NCBI GenBank assembly: GCA_021396245.1
Contig: WNYE01000051.1
Coordinates: 6,701 to 70,700, forward strand
DNA: 64,000 nt
Origin: Sporothrix humicola
Taxonomy: Eukaryota > Ascomycota > Sordariomycetes > Ophiostomatales > Ophiostomataceae
Direction of reading: 5' to 3'
The notes under the pieces are model-generated. The model was not told where the DNA came from and did no database searches. It saw nothing but the letters and a program-made list of their open reading frames with translations. Positions 56,309 to 64,000 of the stretch are shown here, piece after piece. Position 1 is the stretch's first letter, and each line of letters starts with the position of its first letter. The translations under genes and the position numbers were made by a program.

Positions 56309-58243
56309 ATGGCGGCCAGCGAACGGACACCGCTGCTGTCGACAGCTTCAACATCGGCCACCGCCACGCCGACAACACCGACCGACACCGACGACAATGC
56401 ACTTTCCGGAACTCCCTCCGAAGATGTCGATGACCCCGGATCCTCCGGTCCCAAGAAGGGCTGGCTTGCCTCGCTCTGGAGCCCGGCCAACCGCGTGCTC
56501 ATGGCCGGGTTTGTCATTTCCTTGAGCTTCAGCTTCACGCAAGTGTCCATCTTTTACGTCTTTCGGCTGATGGAGTGCGACGTCTTTTACGAGAACCACC
56601 CGCCATACACGGGCACGGGCGACCGCTGCAGCCGCAACGAGATTGCATCGGCTACAGCCCAACAATTCAGTTTGCTCGGTGTCGGCACGACGTTCTGCGG
56701 CACATGGAACTTGTTTATTTCGGGCCAGCAGGTCAAGCGCTGGGGTCCGCGGACCGCCCTCATTCTCCAAACATCGATTCCGGCCATCCGCGTGGCCGCT
56801 CAGATTATCGGCGTGTATGCCGGCGGCGCAGCTGGTGTGTGGATTATCCAGCTGACGCAGGTCATTACCATCTTTGGCGGTCCGGCCGGCTACATTCTGG
56901 TGGTCAACACGATTGCTGGCGAGGTTGTGCCGCCCATTGAGCGGACAGCGCTGTTCGGCAAGCTGCAGGGCGTCATTATGCTCGGTGTGGCCATTGGCTT
57001 TTTGCTAGGCGGCATTGTCGGCGACACCTACGGCATCGTGCGGCCCTTCCAGACGGCCTTTTTCCTGTTCATCTTTGCCAGCTTCTTTGCGCGCTACGCC
57101 ATGCCGTACATCTCGCCCGAGTCCCTGAGCAACCCCAATGCCAAGACGACCCGCCGCGGCGGCCTGGCCGGGTTCTTTGAGCCGCTCAAGGTGTTGCTGC
57201 CCCAGAAGATTCGCCTCAGCTCCGGCCGCATCGCCAACCACTACGGTGTCTTTTTCTTGTGCTGCGGTGTCTTCCTGGGCGTGCTCGCCACCGGCTACGC
57301 CCCGACGCTCCTGCAAATGTACGCCACGGCCACCTTCGACTTTAACCAGGCCAACAACGGCTGGCTCATGTCCGGCAACGGCTTTGTGCGGGCGTTCTTC
57401 CTGATCTTCATGTTCCCGCGGATCATCGACTGGGGCCGGAACTGGTTTGCGCGCCTGTCGCGTGACGAGCGCAAGGCTAAGCGCAAGGCGCGCCGGTCGT
57501 CGTCGGCGTCGTCGTCTTCGTCAACCACCAAGAAAACGGCCAAGGAGACAGTCAAGAGCTACGGCGCTACGACCACATCGAGCAGCAGCAGCAGCAGCAG
57601 TGCCGCCCCCACGGCCGTCGCCACGCCTGTGATTACCGAGATCCCTACCGAGCCCGAACAGTTTGACGCCCCTACAGGCACACAGATCGAAGAGGAGCCT
57701 ATTCTGGTACCCGTGTCGACGGCCGAGCGCCGCCACCTTGGTGCATCCGAGGCCGCAGAGGACGACTACGACTTTGAAGATGCCGCCGCCGCCGCCCTCG
57801 ACGAGGAAAAGGCCGCCTACGCTTTCGACCTCTTCTTCCTTCGGTGGAGTCTGCTGGTCGACGGCATTATTACTGCCGGCGCCGCACTCGCCACACAGGG
57901 CTGGCACATGTACCTGATGACGGTGCTTCTGCCGTTTGGTTCCGGCTCGGCACCCGCCGCCAAGGGCGTTATCACGACCATGTGCCCGTCGTCTCAACGT
58001 ACCGATGCCCTCAATGCGATTACGCTCGTTGAGAATGTGGCCCGGCTGGCAACGCTGGGCGTGTTTGGCTTCATCTTCTCGGCGTTGGCCGCCGTTGGCC
58101 AGTCGCAGCTCACGTTCTACTGCAACGGCGCCGTGGCCGTAATTGGCATGGCCGTGCTCATGTTCTCGCACTTCCCGCCGCGGGACAGCGAGCTGATTGA
58201 CGAGGACGAGGCTGCCGCCGAGCCTCTTGTCGCGGAGGCATAA
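56309..58243 (+). CDS. MFS transporter with N-terminal dileucine sorting motif
   Basis: Single-exon, 644-residue membrane transporter. The start at 56309 has a CAAAATGGC context and leads directly into ERTPLL, an acidic-dileucine-like motif typical of proteins sent to the vacuole. About 11-12 hydrophobic helices follow, with GQQVKRWGPRTALIL in the loop 2-3 position and a helix GFLLGGIVGDTYG. A long Ser-rich, then acidic cytosolic loop (about residues 385-505, KKTAKETVKSYGATT … DDYDFEDAAAAALDEEKAAY) separates the two halves of the C-terminal bundle. Substrate is unknown; weak similarity is to TetA/SLC46-type carriers. Tandem with DBP7 downstream. Confidence 0.85.
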   Translation: MAASERTPLLSTASTSATATPTTPTDTDDNALSGTPSEDVDDPGSSGPKKGWLASLWSPANRVLMAGFVISLSFSFTQVSIFYVFRLMECDVFYENHPPYTGTGDRCSRNEIASATAQQFSLLGVGTTFCGTWNLFISGQQVKRWGPRTALILQTSIPAIRVAAQIIGVYAGGAAGVWIIQLTQVITIFGGPAGYILVVNTIAGEVVPPIERTALFGKLQGVIMLGVAIGFLLGGIVGDTYGIVRPFQTAFFLFIFASFFARYAMPYISPESLSNPNAKTTRRGGLAGFFEPLKVLLPQKIRLSSGRIANHYGVFFLCCGVFLGVLATGYAPTLLQMYATATFDFNQANNGWLMSGNGFVRAFFLIFMFPRIIDWGRNWFARLSRDERKAKRKARRSSSASSSSSTTKKTAKETVKSYGATTTSSSSSSSSAAPTAVATPVITEIPTEPEQFDAPTGTQIEEEPILVPVSTAERRHLGASEAAEDDYDFEDAAAAALDEEKAAYAFDLFFLRWSLLVDGIITAGAALATQGWHMYLMTVLLPFGSGSAPAAKGVITTMCPSSQRTDALNAITLVENVARLATLGVFGFIFSALAAVGQSQLTFYCNGAVAVIGMAVLMFSHFPPRDSELIDEDEAAAEPLVAEA

Positions 58244-58766
58244 AAAGTAAAAGACGGAAAGAATATGTCCAGTTTTGGTAAGAAAGTTGGAGACGTGTTC
58301 TTGAAAAGCATTCACCCGATAAAGGCTTGTTTTGTTGGTCTATTTTCTGCTAGCATTGTTCTGTCATTCTTTTACGAGTTTGGTCTCGCATTTCAGGAGT
58401 TATATATCTGGTCATAGTTAAAAAGGCATCTGATTTTAAATAAACGAATTACCAAGACCAAACTGTCAAGAATTATGTCAAAAGAAAACTGGCGATGGGA
58501 TGAAAGAAAACAAATACAGTTTGGGCACTGTGGGTCCACTGTACATATTGACAGCGAAGGTCTTCCAGCGCTTTTACCGCCCTGGTCCAGGGCCATCTTA
58601 TCAGCGATAAGATTGGCAGAATTTTTTTTCAGGCAGTTTGGGCGATTGATGGCAGCAACCATTCCAGCCCCACTCATTTTTCTTCTCTCTTCTTCAACCT
58701 CACTTTTCACCCCAACCGCCACCTCAATACGTCAAAGTCTGCCCTATCGCAGCGACAACCGACAAG
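58244..58766. promoter_or_regulatory. Spacer and promoter of DBP7
   Basis: 523 bases with the MFS 3' region (AT-rich) and the CT-rich leader of the helicase gene. Nothing else recognised. Confidence 0.55.
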
Positions 58767-61457
58767 ATGGCGGACGGTGGCATGATTCTCAACATTGACC
58801 TGGACAACCTGCCGCCGATTGCACAGCAGGTGACGTTCAAGGGCGGCAAATGGCGCGACCGGAAAGCAGCACAGCGCGACTACAAGAAACGACAGCAAGG
58901 AGAAGGAAGCAGTCCGACGAAGCCAACAGACTCGACCGACCGACCGACGAAGCGGCCACGACAGGACGACCGGGGAGAGGCGCGGGCGGCGAAACGACAC
59001 ACGGGTGGAGGTGGTGGCAGCGACTTTGACTCTCCACAACGGTGGCAGCCGAGCCGGCCGATTGGCCCTGGCGCAGCACCCGTGGCGGCTGGCCGACCCC
59101 AAAACGGCATGACGTCGCGGCTGTTTACGGCGATCCCCGAGCACACGACCAATTTTGAGGACGACGACGCCACCCAAAAGCCCGACGAAGACGCCGAGAT
59201 CAGCCGGCCCTCGAATGCGCCGCTGTCCGACGAGGCCGCCACGTTTTTGAAGTTGGGCCTGTCGCGACGGATTGCGCGCCAGCTGTCCGAGTACATGTCC
59301 CTGAAAGCGCCGACGGCCATCCAGCGCAACTCGATCCTGCAGCTGGTGGGCCACGACCACGATGCGTTTTTGCAGGCGGAAACAGGCTCCGGCAAGACGC
59401 TAGCGTACCTGCTGCCGATTGTGCAGCGGCTGCTGGCGCTCAGCGAGGACAATGACGGCGTGCGGCGGGCGAGCAACGTCAAGCTGAGCCGCGGCGGGCT
59501 GGGGCTGTTTGCCGTCGTGCTGGCGCCGACGCGCGAGCTGTGCATGCAGATTGCGGTTGTCCTCGATAAACTGCTGGGGTGCGCGCCGTGGCTGCACGCG
59601 ACGACGGTGGTTGGTGGCGAGAACAAGAAGGCGGAAAAGGCGCGGCTCCGCAAGGGTGTCAACATTCTGGTGGCCACGCCTGGTCGTTTGACAGACCACC
59701 TGGACCACACAGACGTGCTGGACGTGAGCCGGGTGCGGTGGCTGGTGCTGGACGAGGGCGACCGGCTGATGGAGATGGGGTTCGAAAAGGACATCAAGGC
59801 GATTGTGAGCAAGATCCGGAGCGCCAAGACGGTGGCAACGACGACAAAAGACGGGCAGCCGCTGCCGGAGGGTGTCCTGCCGGCACGACGAGTAACGGTG
59901 CTCTGTTCGGCGACGATGAAGATGAACGCGATCAAGCTGGGCGAGATTACGCTGGAAGACGCCGTGCACATCACGTCGGCCGGCGGTGATGTGGAGGAGA
60001 AGAAGACAAAGAAGGATGGCGAAGAGACGAAGGAGAAGAAAGAGGCAGAGGAGGGCGAGGAAGCCGGGGACAAGGAGACTGCACCAGAGCCGACCGTCTT
60101 TGCCGCACCGTCTCAGCTCAAGCAGACATACGCCATCGTGCCGGCCAAACTGCGTCTTGTCACGCTCATTGGCCTGTTGAGGTCGACTTTCGCCCGCAAA
60201 GACAATGTCATGAAGGCCATTGTGTTCTTGTCGTGTGCCGACTCGGTCGACTTCCACTTTGATTTACTCCGCGAGTTTGGCGACGACGGCAAGCCCATCC
60301 AGAACAAGATCGTGCCCGCCGTCGCACCCTCGGCGGACGACACGCCCTCGGTCATCAAGAACGCCAAGATGGCCCTGGCGGCCGCGTCCACGACCGCATC
60401 GACGGTCGCCCCTGCCGCCTACATTACCTCCGCCGCCAACAAGACCGTCGTCCTCCACAAGCTGCACGGCTCCCTCGAGCAGCCCGTGCGCAAGGCCACA
60501 CTGGCCTCCTTCCGGCACGCCACCGACCCGGCCCTCTTGATTACGACGGACATTTCCGCGCGCGGTCTCGACGTGCCGACGGTTGACTTGGTCATCGAGT
60601 ACGACCCGGCCATGGCCGTCGACGACCATTTGCACCGTATCGGCCGTACGGCGCGTGCTGGCCGCGCAGGCAGCACCACGCTGTTTGTGCAGCCCGGCAG
60701 CGAAGAGGGCTACATTGCCTACGTGAAACAGATCTCGTCGTCCGTGCTGCACCCGCAGCTCTACGACACCGTCCTCAAAAAGGGCTATGCGGCGCCCGTG
60801 ACCCTTCCGGAAGCGTTCACGACGGCCAACCCCAACGACGACGTCCCCGTCGAGCACGACCCGTCCCAAACCCAGCAGTCGTGGACCAAGCGCGCCGAGG
60901 CGCTGCAGCTGCACATTGAGCAGCGGCTCCTAAAGTCGGCGGCGGCAGCCGTCGCCACCGGCGCCAACGCGGGCGACTCCCAGTCTTCGTCCAAAAAGGA
61001 GTGGCAGAAGAAGCACGGAAAGAAGGACAAGAAGGAGGAGAAGAAGAAGAAGGACAACAGCTCGGCAGCGTCCCCTACATTGCTGGACGCCGCCCGTCAG
61101 GCGTTCCGCTCGCACATCCGCGCCTATGCGACCCACACCCACGACGAGCGCGGCTTCTTCGACATGACCAAGCTGCATTTAGGGCACATGGCCAAGAGTT
61201 TTGGCCTGCGCGAGGCGCCCGGCAACATGAGCGGCGGCATCCAGCGGCTGGCGGCCAAGAAGCGGGCGACGGCCGTGGCAACGGCGGCCGGCCGGAAGCA
61301 GCACTCCAAGCCCAAGGCCAGCGCGGCGGCAGCTCGCAGAGACGACTCGGACGACGAACGGTTCGACGGCGCCGAGGACGAGGAGGCGGCGCGGCGGATG
61401 CAGCAGAAGATGAAGGAGATGATGAGCAACCCGGCGGCAGAGTTCAACATTGGTTGA
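58767..61457 (+). CDS. DBP7: ATP-dependent RNA helicase DBP7 (60S ribosome biogenesis)
   Basis: Single-exon, 896-residue DEAD-box-type helicase that acts in the nucleolus on pre-60S particles. After a basic, disordered N-terminus (about 1-150) come the Q motif (FLKLGLSRRIARQLSEYMSL … PTAIQRNSI), Walker A AETGSGKT (about 206-213), PTRELCMQ, TPGRLTDHL, and motif II as DEGD (about 328-331). DEGD instead of DEAD is characteristic of the Dbp7 branch. SAT is at about 382, motif V TDISARGLD at about 593-601, and motif VI HRIGRTARAG at about 623-632. A K/E-rich insert (about 410-440) lies between the two RecA lobes, and the C-terminal extension is long and basic. Confidence 0.95.
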   Translation: MADGGMILNIDLDNLPPIAQQVTFKGGKWRDRKAAQRDYKKRQQGEGSSPTKPTDSTDRPTKRPRQDDRGEARAAKRHTGGGGGSDFDSPQRWQPSRPIGPGAAPVAAGRPQNGMTSRLFTAIPEHTTNFEDDDATQKPDEDAEISRPSNAPLSDEAATFLKLGLSRRIARQLSEYMSLKAPTAIQRNSILQLVGHDHDAFLQAETGSGKTLAYLLPIVQRLLALSEDNDGVRRASNVKLSRGGLGLFAVVLAPTRELCMQIAVVLDKLLGCAPWLHATTVVGGENKKAEKARLRKGVNILVATPGRLTDHLDHTDVLDVSRVRWLVLDEGDRLMEMGFEKDIKAIVSKIRSAKTVATTTKDGQPLPEGVLPARRVTVLCSATMKMNAIKLGEITLEDAVHITSAGGDVEEKKTKKDGEETKEKKEAEEGEEAGDKETAPEPTVFAAPSQLKQTYAIVPAKLRLVTLIGLLRSTFARKDNVMKAIVFLSCADSVDFHFDLLREFGDDGKPIQNKIVPAVAPSADDTPSVIKNAKMALAAASTTASTVAPAAYITSAANKTVVLHKLHGSLEQPVRKATLASFRHATDPALLITTDISARGLDVPTVDLVIEYDPAMAVDDHLHRIGRTARAGRAGSTTLFVQPGSEEGYIAYVKQISSSVLHPQLYDTVLKKGYAAPVTLPEAFTTANPNDDVPVEHDPSQTQQSWTKRAEALQLHIEQRLLKSAAAAVATGANAGDSQSSSKKEWQKKHGKKDKKEEKKKKDNSSAASPTLLDAARQAFRSHIRAYATHTHDERGFFDMTKLHLGHMAKSFGLREAPGNMSGGIQRLAAKKRATAVATAAGRKQHSKPKASAAAARRDDSDDERFDGAEDEEAARRMQQKMKEMMSNPAAEFNIG

Positions 61458-61772
61458 TTTTGGGGGAGACACTGATTTTTATGGCATCGTTGTATATACA
61501 GCATGGGCGTTTGGATGGCTGGGAAAAGTAATCATAGCATTAATTCATTTCAAATGTTCTTTAAACTTGATATATGTGTTGCTTCGTGAAATGGTGAGCA
61601 AGATGACACATGGGGATACAATTTAATTTTGTCCTGTATCCTTTTTCATGTTTTTCCTTTCCGCCTGTCCTTTATTTTTATTTTTACTTTTTTCGTCAAG
61701 AAATGTCCCCGAAAAGAAATCAGCAAAAAATGAAAAGAAAATATAAATCAACAAGATATTATTCCCAGACTG
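61458..61772. other. DBP7 3' region
   Basis: AT-rich spacer between the helicase stop and the U6 terminator. Nothing else seen. Confidence 0.6.
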
Positions 61773-61782
61773 AAAAAAAAAA
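61773..61782 (-). terminator. Pol III T-run of the U6 gene
   Basis: Ten consecutive A on the plus strand give T10 on the U6 strand, directly after …AGAGCAACCG. A strong Pol III termination signal. Confidence 0.85.
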
Positions 61783-61963
61783 CGGTTGCTCTCTTTGGAA
61801 GCATGTGTCATCCTTGTGCAGGGCTAGAAGAGAGAAGTATGTTAGTAAATCGTCTTTGCAAGTAAACAATCGCGAAATGGCAAGGGAGGGAATTGAATAC
61901 GTACGCCATGCTAATCTTCTCTGTATCATTACGAGTTGACCAGACGTCCGCATTGCTGCGGAC
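61779..61963 (-). ncRNA. U6: U6 spliceosomal snRNA, interrupted by an mRNA-type intron
   Basis: U6 is the catalytic RNA of the spliceosome, made by Pol III. Exon 1 (61905-61963, 59 bases) has the 5' stem-loop GTCCGC/GCGGAC, the conserved TGGTCAA, then ATGATACAGAGAAGATTAGC with the ACAGAGA box and the AGC catalytic triad, ending in ATGGC. Exon 2 (about 61779-61823) continues CCCTGCACAAGGATGACAC, the internal stem-loop strand. Joining them gives the canonical AGCATGGCCCCTGC. The mature RNA would be about 104 bases, the usual U6 size. A TATAAA at 29 bases upstream and T10 at the end fit a type-3-like Pol III gene. It lies antisense between DBP7 and the Fungal_trans_2 gene. Confidence 0.93.
61824..61904 (-). 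other. 81-base spliceosomal intron inside U6 snRNA
   Basis: Begins GTACGT, ends TTCTAG, and holds a perfect TACTAAC branch site at 61841-61847, with the branch A 18 bases from the 3' end. Removing it restores uninterrupted canonical U6 between the AGC triad and the internal stem-loop. A B-box-like TTCAATTCC (core TTCGANTCC) lies at 61889-61897. mRNA-type introns in U6 genes are known in fission yeasts and several other fungi; in Schizosaccharomyces the intron also matches the tRNA B box. Confidence 0.9.
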
Positions 61964-61986
61964 TGCAAGGTTTGTCTCTTATTTTG

Positions 61987-61992
61987 TTTATA
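61987..61992 (-). promoter_or_regulatory. TATA box of the U6 gene
   Basis: TATAAA on the minus strand, 29 to 24 bases before the inferred U6 5' end, the usual position for Pol III U6 promoters. Confidence 0.75.
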
Positions 61993-62218
61993 AAGGGTGT
62001 TGTGGTGGTTGAAAGGGGGTTGTTTGGGTGGTGGCTGCCTGGCGGTTGGCCTCACCACCTCCCGTGTTCCACCCAAGTCGATTTCTACCAACGGACTATG
62101 TACGTGGGTATCATCAACTTTCATCTCCTCCAAATTTCTTCACTTTACATTTCCATTGTCATTCCAACCATAGTCGTGATCATCACCGTCGTCGTCGACT
62201 TCGTCTCCTCCTCCGTCG

Positions 62219-64000
62219 TCAGATCAAGACTGCACCGAACTCGCCAATGACATCCTTGACTCGCACCCGCTTCCCCTCCTTGTCCTGCCTCTCGAGAACT
62301 CGTCTCAACAGCTCTTTTGCCCGCCTCGTACTCGTCCCCCAGCCGGCCATGTCGCCCAGGTAGGCCAGGACCCAGTCCTGGTAGACGGGATCGGCGACCT
62401 CGATGCCGGCGACGAAGACGGGCATTGGCCAGATGAGGCTGCGGGGGTGGGCGTAGCTGGCCGATTCGTTTGGACCAAGGGACTTTGTCTCCGTCCTCAA
62501 CTCCCTCGCAATCTGGACAATCTCGCGGGCGGCGGCCTGTGCCTCGTCGTCGGTGCGGACGTGTGGGGCGTCGACTCTGTTCAGCAGGATGGTGGCCGCC
62601 AAGCACATGGCGGTGGACACGCGCCGGTGAAAGGTGGTGCGGGCCACATGGTCGGGACTGGTGGGCGTGTACGCCTTGAGGAGGGCGGCGTGGACGACCT
62701 TGGACTCTGCGCGGATGCGGGCAATGGTGGCGCGGATGGCGTGGATTTTTGCCGCGCGGAGGTCAAGTATATCAGTGTCGGCACCGAAGGTGTCGACACC
62801 AAGCTGGGTGCCGACAGGCACGACAGAACCACTGGCGATGGTGGCCTCGGCTGCGCCGAGGACCTCCTCAATCCACCCCTCGAGGTCGGCGACCGAGGCA
62901 AAGACGCCCATGATCTCGTCGGACAGGCGCTTGGCGGGCTCCTGTAGCAGATCGTCGTGCAGTTCGTGCGCGGGCAGCTGCGAGCCAAAGCAGGCGGCCA
63001 GGTAGTACTGTTGGGGCACGCCGTTCCCTCGCAGAGCGGCGATCCCCGACGATGACGACGAGCCGCCGACGTGGTCGCGCAGAAAACGGAACAGGCTTTC
63101 TTTCGTTTGCGACGTCGGCGATGTCCACAGGCCGGCCCTCAAGTCCAGGTAGGCCAGCCAGACGAGGATGCGGGCCTCGACGGGGCCAATCGCCGCGCGG
63201 AACCGGGGCCAGTCGGAGGCCAGGAGGTGGGCGATGCCCGAGAGAGAGGCGACGAGTCGAGCCGTGTCGCCGGACAGAATGTCGCCGTAGGCGAGGAACA
63301 GCGAGGTTGCCAACAGCATGCGGAGGGACGACGTCGATGGAGGCGTCGACGCCGACGAGAACGAGGAAACAAGCTGTTTGTCGTGTCCGGGGGCACGCAA
63401 CTCCTCCCTCAGCGAATCCGCCGCCTGTCGGGCACGGGCGTAGTGCCTCACCTGCAGGGCATGGTCCATGTCGACGTCTGTCCCGGGAGAGCTGTCGCCT
63501 TTTACCAGTAAGTAGGCAGATGTCCATGCGAGTATTGAGTGCCGTAGGGGCGAGTCCGGCTGGTGCTCGGCGGCGCGAATGGCGTAGGCGTAAAAGTTCC
63601 AGGGCGACGCGGCGGGCGAGGCAAAGGCGGACTTGACACTGAAGAAGGAGGCGAGGTTGCGTTTGTAGTAGACGACGAGGGAGCGGTCAGTAGGAGAGTC
63701 TGTGTAGGTGGGGAGGGATGGCGTGGGAGGGGGGAGCATAAGAGGTGAGGTGAGGTAGTGCGCGGGAGAATGAGTGGACCAGACTGATGGCGACGTTCCC
63801 TGTAGAGAGACTGGCACGTCCAGTTCAGACAGGAAGAAGCCGTCTTCTGTCTGTGGCGTGGATGCCATGACCAGTCGGCCGTGCACGTCGACAGGAAGGT
63901 CGTCGTCTGTGAAGAACGACGGCGGCGCATACAGATCGGGCGAAAAGGGCGGTGGTCCAGCCAGAGGAGTCGTGAGAGGAGGTGCGCTCCCCAAGAAAAA
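62219..64000 (-). CDS. Fungal_trans_2-type transcription factor, 5' end outside the window
   Basis: Open frame entering from the right edge and ending at TGA 62219-62221; about 593 residues visible, no in-window ATG required. The sequence fits the Fungal_trans_2 (PF11951) regulatory region common in Zn2Cys6 factors: a Pro/Ser-rich N-terminal stretch, YYKRNLASFFSVKSAF, NFYAYAIRAAEHQPDSPLRH, LLATSLFLAYGDILSGD, ARILVWLAYLDLRAGLW, and a C-terminal WPMPVFVAGIEVADPVYQDW with EVADP, typical of the family's end. The Zn2Cys6 DNA-binding cluster would lie upstream, beyond the window. Target genes unknown; it is not adjacent to an obvious metabolic cluster here. Confidence 0.8.
   Translation of the reverse strand, partial: FFLGSAPPLTTPLAGPPPFSPDLYAPPSFFTDDDLPVDVHGRLVMASTPQTEDGFFLSELDVPVSLQGTSPSVWSTHSPAHYLTSPLMLPPPTPSLPTYTDSPTDRSLVVYYKRNLASFFSVKSAFASPAASPWNFYAYAIRAAEHQPDSPLRHSILAWTSAYLLVKGDSSPGTDVDMDHALQVRHYARARQAADSLREELRAPGHDKQLVSSFSSASTPPSTSSLRMLLATSLFLAYGDILSGDTARLVASLSGIAHLLASDWPRFRAAIGPVEARILVWLAYLDLRAGLWTSPTSQTKESLFRFLRDHVGGSSSSSGIAALRGNGVPQQYYLAACFGSQLPAHELHDDLLQEPAKRLSDEIMGVFASVADLEGWIEEVLGAAEATIASGSVVPVGTQLGVDTFGADTDILDLRAAKIHAIRATIARIRAESKVVHAALLKAYTPTSPDHVARTTFHRRVSTAMCLAATILLNRVDAPHVRTDDEAQAAAREIVQIARELRTETKSLGPNESASYAHPRSLIWPMPVFVAGIEVADPVYQDWVLAYLGDMAGWGTSTRRAKELLRRVLERQDKEGKRVRVKDVIGEFGAVLI

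Noticed and set aside
58880..60073. 397-codon minus-strand frame
   Set aside because: Antisense to DBP7; S/R/P-rich shadow.

Overview
The window looks like nuclear chromosomal DNA from a filamentous ascomycete, most likely a Sordariomycete-type fungus. The evidence is GC-rich third codon positions, long single-exon genes with a few short introns (GTRNGT donors, CTAAC branch sites), roughly one gene per 3 kb on both strands, CT-rich leaders before start codons, and typical fungal families (DUF3632, Fungal_trans_2, sedolisin, vanillyl-alcohol oxidase, AIM24). I cannot name the species from sequence alone.

Layout. 1-4.77 kb opens with a 73-base poly-C run and is gene-poor; it holds short, broken, repeated coding relics that resemble part of a protein encoded at 14.4-16.6 kb. 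4.77-10.55 kb is a small oxidative cluster: two related cytochromes P450 transcribed divergently from a 1.15 kb shared promoter, then a SnoaL-like small protein. 10.86-19.6 kb carries three low-complexity or poorly known genes: a DUF3632-like protein, an RGG/Q-rich protein and an ankyrin protein with a long amphipathic tail. 20.05 kb is tRNA-Glu(CTC), followed by the mitochondrial ABC exporter ATM1 and a convergent secreted sedolisin peptidase. 25-40 kb is sparse: an AT-hook protein with an unusual 3' end, an MCT-type MFS transporter and long intergenic stretches, including a polypurine tract and an AT-rich island.

40-52 kb is dense: AIM24, a kinesin-10/Kid-like motor with a C-terminal helix-hairpin-helix, a vanillyl-alcohol-oxidase-like flavoenzyme divergent from an FAD monooxygenase (a plausible aromatic-degradation pair), and a secreted S28 peptidase. 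56-64 kb carries a dileucine-tagged MFS transporter, the ribosome-biogenesis helicase DBP7, a U6 snRNA gene on the minus strand, and the 3' part of a Fungal_trans_2 regulator running off the right edge.

Two observations stand out. First, the U6 snRNA gene is interrupted by an 81-nt mRNA-type intron (GTACGT donor, perfect TACTAAC branch site, CTAG acceptor) between its AGC triad and the internal stem-loop, and that intron holds a B-box-like motif; an essential spliceosomal RNA made by Pol III would need the spliceosome for its own maturation. Second, the AT-hook gene ends at an in-frame TAG followed by 57 further codons that look like protein, so it is a candidate for stop-loss A-to-I editing, readthrough, or a recent nonsense mutation.
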